Positions 1 to 9,553 of a DNA stretch of 64,000 nt are shown one piece after another. The notes beneath the pieces were generated by a model, which saw only the letters and a program-made list of their open reading frames with translations, searched no databases and was not told the origin of the DNA. The DNA lies in the NCBI GenBank assembly GCA_014879565.1, contig JACSRW010000033.1, positions 57,392 through 121,391 on the forward strand, written 5' to 3'. Each line of letters starts with the position of its first letter. Position 1 is the first letter of the stretch. Source of the DNA: Chitinophagaceae bacterium. GTDB lineage: Bacteria > Bacteroidota > Bacteroidia > Chitinophagales > Chitinophagaceae. The position numbers were made by a program, and so were the translations under genes.

Positions 1-705
1 TATACCTATAATAAAGCCAAGATCACCAACCTGCTCAAAAACCCGGATCCCAACTTTAAAGGACAGGATGTTTCCTTTATCGGCGGTGGCACCGGTAACA
101 GCATCGGTATCCATGCGGTGGGTATGGCTCCTTACACTTTCCTGATGTTCCAGCAGGTTTATTCTCCGGATGGAAATCCGATTGAAGGACTGTATGAAGA
201 CATCAACCGCGATGGTATCATCAATAACGATGACCGGTATATGTATAAAAAACCCGCTGCTGATGTACTGCTGGGTGTGAATACACAGGTTACCTATAAG
301 GATTTCAGTTTTGGCCTGAGCGGTCACGCCGCCCTGGGTAACTATATCTACAATAACGTGAACTCCAATAACGCGGTGCTGCGGGCGATCAAGAATCCGA
401 TCAATTTTATCGGCAATGCCACCCGCGATTACCTGAACACCGGGTTTGTCAACAACCGTTACCTCTCCGATTATTATATTGAGAATGCTTCATTCTTCCG
501 CCTGGACAATATCAACCTGGGCTACAATGTGGGCCGTATCCTGAAGGATAAAGCCGCCCTGCGTGTAAGCGCCAGCATCCAGAACGTATTTGTGATTTCC
601 AAATACGGCGGATTGGATCCTGAAAATGCCAGCGATACCGGTATAGATAACAATATCTATCCGAGGCCGAGGATATTCTCTGTCGGATTCAACTTTGATT
701 TTTAA
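1..705 (+). CDS. SusC/RagA-type TonB-dependent outer-membrane transporter, C-terminal part only
   Basis: The frame is open from the first base of the window, so the gene starts upstream; about 234 C-terminal residues are visible. The end of the protein alternates short hairpins with aromatic amphipathic strands and finishes in FDF, as outer-membrane beta-barrels do. A DINRDG(x)IINNDD calcium-loop-like stretch near residues 65-78 of the visible part is typical of the last barrel strands of SusC proteins. SusD follows after 19 bases. SusC imports oligosaccharides in a TonB-dependent way, with SusD as its lid. Judged from the downstream enzymes the substrate should be galactan oligosaccharides; that is inference. 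The plug domain and any N-terminal signalling domain lie outside the window. Confidence 0.93.
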   Translation, partial: YTYNKAKITNLLKNPDPNFKGQDVSFIGGGTGNSIGIHAVGMAPYTFLMFQQVYSPDGNPIEGLYEDINRDGIINNDDRYMYKKPAADVLLGVNTQVTYKDFSFGLSGHAALGNYIYNNVNSNNAVLRAIKNPINFIGNATRDYLNTGFVNNRYLSDYYIENASFFRLDNINLGYNVGRILKDKAALRVSASIQNVFVISKYGGLDPENASDTGIDNNIYPRPRIFSVGFNFDF

Positions 706-724
706 TCTAAAAAATTATTGAGTT

Positions 725-2332
725 ATGAAACATATATCAATAAAGAAAATAATGCTGACAGGAGCTGTGATTGTGGCGCTCGCCTCCTGTTCCAAAAAAC
801 TGGACTTGTTTCCGCAGAATGACCTGACCAGTGAAACGACTTATGCAACGGCTGCCGGTTATAAGGCGGTGCTGGCAAAAGTATATGCAGGTCTGGCCAC
901 TACCGGTAATGCCGGTCCTGCGGGTGCTTCTGATATTCAGGGTCTGGATGAAGGCTCCCAGTCTCCCTTTATCCGTGGCTTCTTCAACTGTCAGGAACTC
1001 CCGACCGATGAGGCCGTGGTATCCTGGAACGACCAGACCATCAAGGATTTTCATAACCTGAGCTGGTCCAGTTCCGATCCCTTCCTGTACGGATTGTATT
1101 CCCGGCTTGTGTACAATGTGATGCTGGCTAACGAATACCTGCGGGAAGCCACCGATGAGAAACTCAGTGCCCGGGGTATCACCGGCGCCGAAGCCACCGA
1201 AATCCAGGTTACCCGGGCAGAAGTTCGTTTCCTGCGGGCTTTCAACTACTGGGCCATGATGGATATTTTCGGTAAAACCACGTTTATTGATGAATCCAAT
1301 GTAGTGGGTACTACCCTGCCGGGCGAAAAGAGCCGTGCGGATCTTTTTACCTACGTAGATACTGAACTCAAGGCTATTGAAACCCTGCTGAAACCCGCCA
1401 AGACCAATGAATATGGCCGCGTGGATCAGGGTGCCTGCTGGGCGCTCCAGGCCCGCCTCTACCTGAATGCCCAGGTATATACAGGTACAGCCAAATGGAC
1501 TGAAGCCGTTACGTACGCGAAAAAAGTAATTGATGCAGGCTATGCCCTTCATGCCGATTACCGCCAGCTCTTTATGGCGGATAATGACAAACGCACTAAC
1601 GAAATTATCTATGCGATCGGTTGCGACGGGCTTCGTACCAAGTCTTACGGAAACACAACGTTTTTCGTGCATGCAGCAGCCGGGGATGATCATAATGAAT
1701 TCGGTGTGGGCGGCGGCTGGTACGGTTACCGTGCCACCAAGGGCCTGGCGGATAAATTCACCGATCTGACCGGAGCTTCCGACAAAAGGGCGATGTTCAC
1801 CACTTCCAAATTCGGTACCAGTGCGGCACAGATCGCCATCGCCGATGTGGGTGATTTCAACAATGGACTTCATGTAAACAAATACAGGAATATCCGCTCA
1901 GACGGAAATCCTGTTTCGGATGCCAACCGCGATTTTGCCGATGTGGATTTTCCTGTTTTCCGTCTGCCTGAAATGTACCTGATTTATGCGGAAGCAGTCC
2001 TGCGCGGCGGTACGGGTGGCGATGCCACTACGGCACTTGGTTATATCAACAATATCCGTCAGCGGGCCTATGGCAATGCCACTGGTAATATCAGCGCGGG
2101 TCAGCTCAATCTCCAGTTTGTACTGGATGAAAGAGCCCGTGAACTGTACTGGGAAGGACATCGCCGGACCGACCTGATCCGGTATAACCTGCTTACCACC
2201 GGCACGTATCTCTGGCCCTGGAAAGGCGGGGTGGCTTCCGGTACACAGGTTGACGCCAAGTACAATATTTTCCCGATTCCGGCCACGAACCGGACAGCGA
2301 ATCCTAACCTGACACAGAATACAGGTTATTAA
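725..2332 (+). CDS. SusD/RagB-family nutrient-binding outer-membrane lipoprotein
   Basis: This 535-residue protein has a signal peptide ending in a lipobox (ALASC, lipid Cys22) and follows SusC directly. The alpha-helical TPR-like fold of SusD is suggested by segments such as RAEVRFLRAFNYW (about residues 164-176), which is close to the RAxxxFLRAxxYxxL signature of the family, and by the C-terminal LDERARELYWEGHRRTDLIR block, one of the best conserved SusD motifs. The length is normal. SusD caps the SusC barrel at the cell surface and binds glycan. With the two following SusE-like lipoproteins and GH53 enzymes, it should bind beta-1,4-galactan or arabinogalactan chains. Confidence 0.96.
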   Translation: MKHISIKKIMLTGAVIVALASCSKKLDLFPQNDLTSETTYATAAGYKAVLAKVYAGLATTGNAGPAGASDIQGLDEGSQSPFIRGFFNCQELPTDEAVVSWNDQTIKDFHNLSWSSSDPFLYGLYSRLVYNVMLANEYLREATDEKLSARGITGAEATEIQVTRAEVRFLRAFNYWAMMDIFGKTTFIDESNVVGTTLPGEKSRADLFTYVDTELKAIETLLKPAKTNEYGRVDQGACWALQARLYLNAQVYTGTAKWTEAVTYAKKVIDAGYALHADYRQLFMADNDKRTNEIIYAIGCDGLRTKSYGNTTFFVHAAAGDDHNEFGVGGGWYGYRATKGLADKFTDLTGASDKRAMFTTSKFGTSAAQIAIADVGDFNNGLHVNKYRNIRSDGNPVSDANRDFADVDFPVFRLPEMYLIYAEAVLRGGTGGDATTALGYINNIRQRAYGNATGNISAGQLNLQFVLDERARELYWEGHRRTDLIRYNLLTTGTYLWPWKGGVASGTQVDAKYNIFPIPATNRTANPNLTQNTGY

Positions 2333-2355
2333 TCACTAACCAAAAAATTGCAGAT

Positions 2356-3207
2356 ATGAAAAATATGCTGAAGTTAATGTTTGGATCCCTGTTCCTGGCA
2401 CTGGCGGTGACCTCGTGCAAAAAGGATGAGAACAGGGTGATATTCCTCGGAGGTACTGCTCCGGCCCTGACCTCCTCCGCAGCCGGCCCCCTTGTACTGC
2501 TCAAGGAAAACAAGGACAATGTAGCCATGGTGCTGAACTGGACCAATCCTGATTATATGTTCAATACCGGTGTAAGTTCCCAGGATGTCAGTTATATCCT
2601 GCAGGTAGATACAACCGGAAAGAATTTCACCAGCGGAAATATCCAGGAGCGTTCCATCGCCCGGGATACCAATGTAGTGCTGACGGTGGGTGAACTGAAT
2701 ACCTTCCTCTCCAAAATGGAACTCCAGGCCGGCCGGCAGTATAATGTGGAAATGCGGATCAAATCCACTCTCGGAAGCGGTGCCGTTCCTCTTTATTCCA
2801 ATGTGCTGCAGGTGAAACTGACCCCTTACCTGGATTTTGCGGTAGAGCCTCCCGGAACAGCCGCCAATAATTATGAGGATGGAAACCTCTGGGTAACCGG
2901 AAACTGTTTCCCTTCCCCCGACTGGTCCAATCCGCTGCCTGCTCCGTATGATGTATCATTGAAGTTCACCAAGATTGACAAGCTGCACTATGAGCTGATT
3001 TGCGACTTTGATGCCGCCGGGGCGTACAAGATGATCCAGACCCAGGGGGTATGGGCAACCCAGTACCACGCCCTGGACGGGAATGCTCCCCTCTCCGGTG
3101 AATTTGAGAAAAGAGATGCGGATCCGGGTTTTGCCTCTCCCGGTGTGGGCCGGTATAAAATTGAAGTCAACTTCCAGACCGGCCGGTATAAACTGACACC
3201 CCAGTAA
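2356..3207 (+). CDS. SusE-like outer-membrane lipoprotein (glycan-binding)
   Basis: This 283-residue lipoprotein has a signal peptide ending VTSC with Cys21, then KKDEN, an acidic tail compatible with the lipoprotein export signal that sends proteins to the cell surface in this phylum. Residues about 45-150 resemble the SusE N-terminal fibronectin-like domain (LNWTNPDYMF, YILQVDTTGKNF, YNVEMRIKS). The last 110 residues form one small beta-sandwich beginning LWVTGNCFPSPDW and ending GRYKIEVNFQTGRYKLT, like a single SusE/SusF C-terminal module. It lies 23 bases after susD. Its probable role is surface galactan capture; the ligand is inferred from context. Confidence 0.85.
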   Translation: MKNMLKLMFGSLFLALAVTSCKKDENRVIFLGGTAPALTSSAAGPLVLLKENKDNVAMVLNWTNPDYMFNTGVSSQDVSYILQVDTTGKNFTSGNIQERSIARDTNVVLTVGELNTFLSKMELQAGRQYNVEMRIKSTLGSGAVPLYSNVLQVKLTPYLDFAVEPPGTAANNYEDGNLWVTGNCFPSPDWSNPLPAPYDVSLKFTKIDKLHYELICDFDAAGAYKMIQTQGVWATQYHALDGNAPLSGEFEKRDADPGFASPGVGRYKIEVNFQTGRYKLTPQ

Positions 3208-3234
3208 TCACCAGTAGATAAAAAATAATTGCAT

Positions 3235-5004
3235 ATGAAAAATAACTATAAATTTCTGACGCTTGCTGCTGTACTGATGCTGGTCATTGCAGCCTGCACC
3301 AAGGTGGCGGACCTGCCGTATTACGGCAACGGTAATCCCGTTACCCTTACTGCCAGCAAAACAGCTGTCACTGCTGCACCGGCTGATTCCCTGAATGAAG
3401 TGATTTCCTTCAGCTGGACCAATCCCGAGTACAAACAGGATTCTTCCCTCTACAAATTTGTCCTGGAGATTGATTCCACCGGCCGCAATTTTGCCAAAAA
3501 GACCCTGAAAACCGTAACCGGTGTTAACAGGACATCCCTGACCGGTAAAGAACTCAACGCAATCCTGCTCACTTACGGATTTGCCCTGGGTACCGCCTAT
3601 GATGTGGATGTACGCGTGACTTCTTCCTATGGCAACAATAACGAAAGCTACCAGTCCAATGTGGTTAAAGTGAGTGTAACCCCCTACAACGATCCGGCCG
3701 TTTTTGCTTCTTCCAAAAACACCGTGGTTTGTTCTATCGCCACCCAGACCCAGGAAGCCAATGTGTTCAGCTGGAGTAATGCCTTTAATGGTTATACAGG
3801 GGCGGTTACCTATACGATCCAGTATGATTCTGCCGGTAAGAATTTCGCCAACCCCAAACAGGTTGTAGTGGGCAGCAATATCTATTCAAAGACAATGCTG
3901 CAGAAAGAACTGAATGAAACCGGTCTTAATTGTGGTATTGCCGGCGGAGCTACCGGTAAAGTAGATTATCGTCTCCGGGCCGTAACCGCCCAGGGAGCCA
4001 CTTCCTACTCCAATACCGTTTCCATTACCGTTACTACCTATGCGATGAAGCTCTACCTGGTGGGCGGCAGTTCTCCTGCCGGCTGGACTCCTTCGGCCGC
4101 TATTGCCATGCAGCCGGATACCCGTTTCCCCGGTACCTTCTTCTGCTATGCATACCTGACCAATGCCGGTTTTGGTATTAAGTTCCTGACTGAGAACACA
4201 GACTGGAACACCCCGACACAAACCATCTTCGGCGATGCCGATGGTTCCGGTACTTCCGGAAACCTGACCTCTGCCGGTGGCGGTAATAACGTAAATGTGG
4301 CTACAGACGGCGTGTATCGTATTACCGTTGATCTGTCCAATGCTAAGTATTACCTGCAGACAGGCGGAATTGGTGCTGTAGGCCTGGTAGGTGCCTTCCA
4401 GAGCTGGAACCCGGGCGCCGCCATTAAAATGGCCAACTTCGCTCCCAATGGATTTATTTACCTGACCAACATGACGAATAACGATGAATTCAAATTCCAT
4501 GATGGGAACGGATGGGATAACAGCACCAACAGTCTTTCCCGCTGGTATGATGTAGACGCCAGTGACAAGATTATCATTAACGGTACAGGTCCCGGCAACA
4601 ACTTCAAATGGACAGGAGCGACCGGCCGTGTACGCGCGATCTTTGATTACCGCGATATCAATAACCCGGGCTGGCTGCTGGCCGAGGCCACCGAAATGCG
4701 TCTCGTGGGCGATGGTATCCAGGGTGTAAATGCCTGGGATCCCGGTGCCAGTCCGCAGATGACCTATGCCGGAAACGGTGTGTGGACTATCACTGTTAAC
4801 CTGGTAGCCAATAAGGATATTAAATTCCTGGCTGGTAATGCCTGGGGCGCCTTTGACTATGAAGATAACAGCGGCGGCAGCAATGCCACCGGCACACCCC
4901 GTAAGATCAAATGGGAAGGCGGCAGCAATTTTAAAACACCTGCTGCAGACGGATCTTACACGATTACTCTGGATGAATACAACCAGACTGTGACAATTAA
5001 CTGA
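3235..5004 (+). CDS. SusE/SusF-family outer-membrane lipoprotein with tandem binding modules
   Basis: The start is taken at the ATG at 3235, which gives 589 residues and the signal peptide MKNNYKFLTLAAVLMLV...AAC with lipid Cys21; a TTG two codons upstream is not needed. Two SusE-type fibronectin-like domains come first (about 35-145 and 155-260), the first sharing SWTNPEYK and FVLEIDSTGRNFAKK with the preceding gene. Three glycan-binding modules follow, each opening with a short strand ending in VG (KLYLVGGSSPAGW about 275, VGLVGAFQSWNPG about 383, MRLVGDGIQGVNAWDPG about 492). SusE and SusF proteins are non-enzymatic surface binders. A strong hairpin terminator starts 20 bases after the stop. 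Confidence 0.88.
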   Translation: MKNNYKFLTLAAVLMLVIAACTKVADLPYYGNGNPVTLTASKTAVTAAPADSLNEVISFSWTNPEYKQDSSLYKFVLEIDSTGRNFAKKTLKTVTGVNRTSLTGKELNAILLTYGFALGTAYDVDVRVTSSYGNNNESYQSNVVKVSVTPYNDPAVFASSKNTVVCSIATQTQEANVFSWSNAFNGYTGAVTYTIQYDSAGKNFANPKQVVVGSNIYSKTMLQKELNETGLNCGIAGGATGKVDYRLRAVTAQGATSYSNTVSITVTTYAMKLYLVGGSSPAGWTPSAAIAMQPDTRFPGTFFCYAYLTNAGFGIKFLTENTDWNTPTQTIFGDADGSGTSGNLTSAGGGNNVNVATDGVYRITVDLSNAKYYLQTGGIGAVGLVGAFQSWNPGAAIKMANFAPNGFIYLTNMTNNDEFKFHDGNGWDNSTNSLSRWYDVDASDKIIINGTGPGNNFKWTGATGRVRAIFDYRDINNPGWLLAEATEMRLVGDGIQGVNAWDPGASPQMTYAGNGVWTITVNLVANKDIKFLAGNAWGAFDYEDNSGGSNATGTPRKIKWEGGSNFKTPAADGSYTITLDEYNQTVTIN

Positions 5005-5023
5005 TCGGATACTGATTCTCATC

Positions 5024-5060
5024 ATAAGACGCCACCGCATTCCGGTGGCGTCTTATTTTT
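5024..5060 (+). terminator. Intrinsic terminator between the binding genes and the galactanase
   Basis: A perfect 14-bp stem (5024-5037 with 5043-5056) closes a 5-base loop and is followed by a run of T to 5060. It ends only five bases before the ATG of the GH53 gene, so it could end the susCDEF transcript or, if leaky, reduce expression of the enzyme genes. Confidence 0.9.
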
Positions 5061-5065
5061 GTGGA

Positions 5066-6097
5066 ATGAAGAAAAACCTGAACCGCCTTTTATCCTTCCT
5101 CTTTATCTGGCATCTTATTGTGGCCGGCTCCTGCAAATCCGATAAGCCTGATCCGGTTCCCGACCCGGTTACCCCCTTTGCCAAAGGAGCAGATATCAGC
5201 TGGCTGAGCGAAATGCAAACAGCCGGAAAAAAATTCTATAACAGTTCCGGCACCGAACAGGATTGTATCACTATACTGAAGAACCTTGGTATGAATGCCA
5301 TCCGGCTTCGGGTATGGGTGGATCCGCTGGCAGGCTGGAACGGAACCGCAGATGTACTGACCAAAGCGATCCGCGCCAAAAATGCCGGCATGCGGATCAT
5401 GATTGATTTTCATTACAGCGACACCTGGGCAGATCCGGGACAACAAACCAAACCCGCCGCCTGGTCGGCACTGGACCTGGCCGGTTTGCAAACTGCCGTA
5501 TACAACCACACTTTTGATGTACTCACTACCCTGAAGAATAACGGAATTATCCCGGAATGGGTGCAGGTGGGTAACGAAACCAATGATGGCATGCTCTGGC
5601 CTACCGGGAAAGCTTCCGCCAGTATGGCCAATTTTGCCTCCCTGGTAAAACAGGGATATAATGCGGTAAAAGCTGTGAGTTCCCAAATCAAGGTAATCGT
5701 ACATTTATCCAACGGGTTTGATAATAATCTCTACCGCTGGATTTTTGACGGACTTGTTGCCAACGGGGCCAACTGGGATGTAATAGGCATGTCTCTGTAC
5801 CCGGAACCGACGGACTGGAGTACCCGTAACACGCAAATGCTTTACAATATCAATGACCTCATAAGCCGCTACGCCCGGGAGATTATGATTACCGAAGTAG
5901 GTATGAGCTGGGATCAGCCTGCCGCCTGCCAGTCCTTTCTTACCGACCTTATCAGTAAAATGAAAGCGGTTCCCGGCAATAAGGTACTGGGCGTTTTTTA
6001 CTGGGAACCCCAATCCTGGGGCAACTGGCAGGGATATACCAAGGGCGCCTTTGACAATACCGGTAAACCCACAGCTGCCTTAAATGCATTTAACTGA
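5066..6097 (+). CDS. GH53 endo-beta-1,4-galactanase, surface lipoprotein
   Basis: The ATG at 5066 is chosen because it gives a lipoprotein signal peptide (lipobox AGSC, Cys23) in a protein of 343 residues; the frame is open upstream only through the terminator hairpin. GH53 hallmarks are visible: FAKGADISWLSEM near residue 43, LRVWVDP, the substrate-binding stretch DFHYSDTWADPGQQ, the acid/base glutamate E171 in VQVGNETNDG and the nucleophile E277 in ITEVGMSW. GH53 enzymes cut beta-1,4-galactan, the side chain of pectic arabinogalactan I, by endo action. As a lipoprotein after susCDEF it probably makes oligosaccharides at the cell surface for SusC. Confidence 0.95.
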   Translation: MKKNLNRLLSFLFIWHLIVAGSCKSDKPDPVPDPVTPFAKGADISWLSEMQTAGKKFYNSSGTEQDCITILKNLGMNAIRLRVWVDPLAGWNGTADVLTKAIRAKNAGMRIMIDFHYSDTWADPGQQTKPAAWSALDLAGLQTAVYNHTFDVLTTLKNNGIIPEWVQVGNETNDGMLWPTGKASASMANFASLVKQGYNAVKAVSSQIKVIVHLSNGFDNNLYRWIFDGLVANGANWDVIGMSLYPEPTDWSTRNTQMLYNINDLISRYAREIMITEVGMSWDQPAACQSFLTDLISKMKAVPGNKVLGVFYWEPQSWGNWQGYTKGAFDNTGKPTAALNAFN

Positions 6098-6130
6098 TAA
6101 AAGTTTGATTAACTTCTGAAAACCGGATAC

Positions 6131-9100
6131 ATGAAAAAAAACAGCCTGCTTCTTTGCCTGCTCCTGCTGTCGGCCTTCGTTGCACAGACACAGCGGCAGC
6201 AGGTCAGCCTGGACCATGACTGGAAATTTTCCTTTGGTCATGCCGCCGATCCCGGTAAGGATTATAATTATTCGCTGGTTACAATCTTCTCCAAATCCGG
6301 GGCCGCCGCCGGCACCGCCATTGATCCGAAGTTTGACGACAGCAAATGGCGCACGCTGGATATTCCCCATGACTGGGCCGTGGAACTGCCTTTTGTTTAT
6401 AAAAACAATTTTGATGTGATGGCCCACGGGTATAAACCGGTGGGTGCTTTATTTCCCGAAACCAGTATCGGCTGGTACCGGAAACGGTTTAGTGTGGCAG
6501 CGGCCGACAGTGGCCGCCGTTTCCAGCTGCAGTTTGACGGCATTTTCCGCGATGCGGAAATCTGGCTGAACGGCTTTCACCTGGGTAATAACAAAAGCGG
6601 TTATACCGGGGTGTCATACGATGTGACTGATTATATCCACTACCAGAAAGAAAATATACTGGTGATACGCGCCGATGCAAGTCAGTACGAGGGTTGGTTT
6701 TATGAAGGCGCCGGGATTTACCGCCATGTCTGGCTTAACAGCTACCCGGGTATTCATATTGCGACCGACGGGGTATTTACCTGGTCAGCTGTTAAGGGCA
6801 ACAGCAGTACTGTTTATGTGGAAACAACCCTTGAGAATAATTCCCTGCTGGCAGGCAATTGTTCGGTGTGGGCGGAACTGACGGATCGTTCCGGAAACAG
6901 ACTGGCGCAAAGCCGGGAAATTCCGGTTTCGCTGACGGTAAACGGAACGGCTGTGATAAAACAGGAACTAACGGTAAAGAATGTACGAAAATGGTCGCTG
7001 GCTGATCCTTATCTCCACCGGGTACGGGTGCGGGTAAGGCAGAACGGAAAAACCATTGACAGTGTAACCCAACGTTTCGGTATCCGGACCATTGAGATTA
7101 AGCCAAACGGGGTATTTCTTAACGGGGAGCATGTGAAACTGAAAGGCACCAATAATCACCAGGATCATGCGGGTCTGGGATCTGCGCTTCCGGACTATAT
7201 GCAGTATTACCGGATCAGTCTGCTGAAACGGATGGGCTCCAACGCCTACCGGACCAGTCATAATGCCCCCACTCCCGAACTGCTGGATGCCTGCGACAGT
7301 CTGGGTATGCTGGTAATGGATGAACAGCGCCTGCTGAACAGCAGCCCGGAATACATAAACCAGTTTGAACGCCTGGTTAAACGCGACCGCAGCCGCACCT
7401 GCGTGTTCATGTGGTCAATCGGGAATGAAGAGGGCTGGATCCATACCAACAGTTTTGGAAAACGTATTGCGCAGACCTTTATCGCAAAACAAAAAGAACT
7501 GGATCCTACCCGTACCTGTACCTATGCAGCCGACCTGGGTAATGTCTATACCGGCATCAATGAAGTGATCCCCGTCCGGTCTTTTAATTACCGGCAGTTT
7601 GCAGTGGCCGACTATCACCGGGATCATCCTGCACAACCCATTATTGGTACAGAAATGGGCAGCACAGTCACCACCCGCGGACAATATGAAAAAGACAGCC
7701 TGCGCGGTTATGTACCCGACCAGGATATTACCGCTCCCTGGTGGGCGAGTAAGGCGGAAGACTGGTGGAAGCTTGCCGGCCCGAGTGATTACTGGCTGGG
7801 CGGTTTTATCTGGACCGGTTTTGATTACAGGGGCGAACCTACTCCCTGGCAATGGCCGAATATCAATTCCCATTTCGGCGTGATGGATATGTGCGGTTTC
7901 CCCAAAAACATCTATTACTACTACAAAAGCTGGTGGACGGATGAAGACGTGTTGCATATTTCCCCGCACTGGAACTGGCGGGATAAAGCGCCCGGATGGA
8001 ATAAAAAAACGGGCGACCCGATGGAAGTTTGGGTGAATACCAATGCAGACAATGTGGAACTTTTTCTCAACGGGAAAAGCCTGGGAAAAAAAGATATGCC
8101 GCGGAACAGTCACCTGAAATGGACAGTAAATTATGAACCCGGTAAACTGGAAGCCATTGCCTACAAAAAAGGAAAACAGCTGAAAGCCAGGGTAGAAACA
8201 ACCGGTCAACCGGTGGAAGTAGTGGTGACACCCTATAAAACCACCCTGCTGGCAGACGGAAAGGATGTATCCGTGCTCAATATTACCGTGCTGGACCGGG
8301 AGGGCAGGGAAGTGCCGGATGCCGATAACCTGGTAAGTTTTACTTTAGAAGGAGACGGGAAGATTATTGGGGTGGGCAACGGTGATCCTTCCAGCCATGA
8401 GGCAGATAAATGTGAACCGGGCCGCTGGCAGAGACGTCTCTTTAACGGCAAGTGCCAGGTAATTGTACAGGCAGGTATCGTACCCGGTATGATTAAGTTT
8501 GAAGCGAAAGCCACCGGGCTCTGGTCTGGCGGTACCGATATTCAGACCGTATCACCGCAGGCTGTAAAAACGGTAACGGTGAATCCCCGCTGGAAACTCA
8601 GTCCGGAAGAAGCCAGACCGGTACCCGTTGATAAGATGCTGGGTGCGGATATTTCCTTTCTTCCCGAACTGGAGGCAAGGGGCATGAAGTTCTCTGAAAA
8701 CGGCGTGGAAAAAGACGCGATACAGTTATTGAAAGAACACGGATTGAACTATGTCCGGCTGCGGATATTCAATGATCCGGCCCGCGACAGCGGTTATTCT
8801 CCGGGAAAAGGTTTTTGTGACCTGGCCCATACCAAAAAAATGGCCAAGCGGGTAAAGGAAGCCGGACTCAAACTACTGCTTGATTTTCATTACAGCGATT
8901 ACTGGGCCGATCCGGGTAAACAGTATAAACCGGCAGCCTGGCGCAATCAGTCAATGGAAGAATTGCAGCAATCTGTATATGATTTTACCCGCCGGGTTAT
9001 GCTGGAACTGAAAGAACAGGGCACCCTGCCCGATATGGTGCAGGTGGGTAATGAAATCAATCACGGCATTATCTGGCCGGAAGGGAATGTGGCTCATTTT

Positions 9101-9547
9101 GAAGGACTGGCTCAGCTGGTAGCCGCAGGTACAAAGGCAGTGAAATCGGTGCATGCTTCCGCGATTATGATGCTGCATGTGGCCCTCGGCGGGCAAAATG
9201 ATGAGTCGGTGTTCTTTATTGACAATATGCTGGCCAGGGGGGTGCATTTTGATGTGATCGGCCAGTCCTATTACCCGAAATGGCACGGCACCCTTGAAGA
9301 CCTGGAAGCCAACCTGGCTGATCTGTCCCGCCGGTACGATAAAGATGTGATCGTGGTGGAGTACTCTCACCGGAAAGAAGAAGTGAATAAGATTGCATTT
9401 GAAGTGCCGGGCGGCCGGGGCAAAGGAAGTTGTATCTGGGAACCGCTCAGTACCTGGGAAAAATTCTTTGACGAAAAAGGAAAAGCAAATGCCCTGCTGT
9501 CCCTTTATGATATATTCAGTAAAAAATACCTTCACACAGAAAAATAA
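6131..9547 (+). CDS. Two-enzyme fusion: GH2 beta-galactosidase with C-terminal GH53 galactanase domain
   Basis: The protein has 1138 residues with a cleavable signal peptide of about 20. Residues about 23-310 are the GH2 sugar-binding and immunoglobulin-like domains; 310-600 are the GH2 TIM barrel with acid/base E433 (WSIGNEEGW) and nucleophile E508 (IIGTEMGS). Then come DUF4982-like and beta-sandwich domains to about 825. From about 836 (MLGADISFLPELEARG) a complete GH53 domain follows, with LRIFNDP, DFHYSDYWADPGKQ, acid/base E975 (VQVGNEINHG) and nucleophile E1077 (VVEYSHRKEE). Endo and exo activity on beta-1,4-galactan in one periplasmic chain would turn imported oligosaccharides into galactose. 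It lies 33 bases after the single-domain GH53 gene. Confidence 0.93.
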   Translation: MKKNSLLLCLLLLSAFVAQTQRQQVSLDHDWKFSFGHAADPGKDYNYSLVTIFSKSGAAAGTAIDPKFDDSKWRTLDIPHDWAVELPFVYKNNFDVMAHGYKPVGALFPETSIGWYRKRFSVAAADSGRRFQLQFDGIFRDAEIWLNGFHLGNNKSGYTGVSYDVTDYIHYQKENILVIRADASQYEGWFYEGAGIYRHVWLNSYPGIHIATDGVFTWSAVKGNSSTVYVETTLENNSLLAGNCSVWAELTDRSGNRLAQSREIPVSLTVNGTAVIKQELTVKNVRKWSLADPYLHRVRVRVRQNGKTIDSVTQRFGIRTIEIKPNGVFLNGEHVKLKGTNNHQDHAGLGSALPDYMQYYRISLLKRMGSNAYRTSHNAPTPELLDACDSLGMLVMDEQRLLNSSPEYINQFERLVKRDRSRTCVFMWSIGNEEGWIHTNSFGKRIAQTFIAKQKELDPTRTCTYAADLGNVYTGINEVIPVRSFNYRQFAVADYHRDHPAQPIIGTEMGSTVTTRGQYEKDSLRGYVPDQDITAPWWASKAEDWWKLAGPSDYWLGGFIWTGFDYRGEPTPWQWPNINSHFGVMDMCGFPKNIYYYYKSWWTDEDVLHISPHWNWRDKAPGWNKKTGDPMEVWVNTNADNVELFLNGKSLGKKDMPRNSHLKWTVNYEPGKLEAIAYKKGKQLKARVETTGQPVEVVVTPYKTTLLADGKDVSVLNITVLDREGREVPDADNLVSFTLEGDGKIIGVGNGDPSSHEADKCEPGRWQRRLFNGKCQVIVQAGIVPGMIKFEAKATGLWSGGTDIQTVSPQAVKTVTVNPRWKLSPEEARPVPVDKMLGADISFLPELEARGMKFSENGVEKDAIQLLKEHGLNYVRLRIFNDPARDSGYSPGKGFCDLAHTKKMAKRVKEAGLKLLLDFHYSDYWADPGKQYKPAAWRNQSMEELQQSVYDFTRRVMLELKEQGTLPDMVQVGNEINHGIIWPEGNVAHFEGLAQLVAAGTKAVKSVHASAIMMLHVALGGQNDESVFFIDNMLARGVHFDVIGQSYYPKWHGTLEDLEANLADLSRRYDKDVIVVEYSHRKEEVNKIAFEVPGGRGKGSCIWEPLSTWEKFFDEKGKANALLSLYDIFSKKYLHTEK

Positions 9548-9553
9548 AAGCAA

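Noticed and set aside
737..1873. Minus-strand frame of 378 codons opposite susD
   Set aside because: It lies within a clear SusD gene, its translation is rich in Gly, Ile and His without domain features, and long antisense frames recur opposite several strong genes here.
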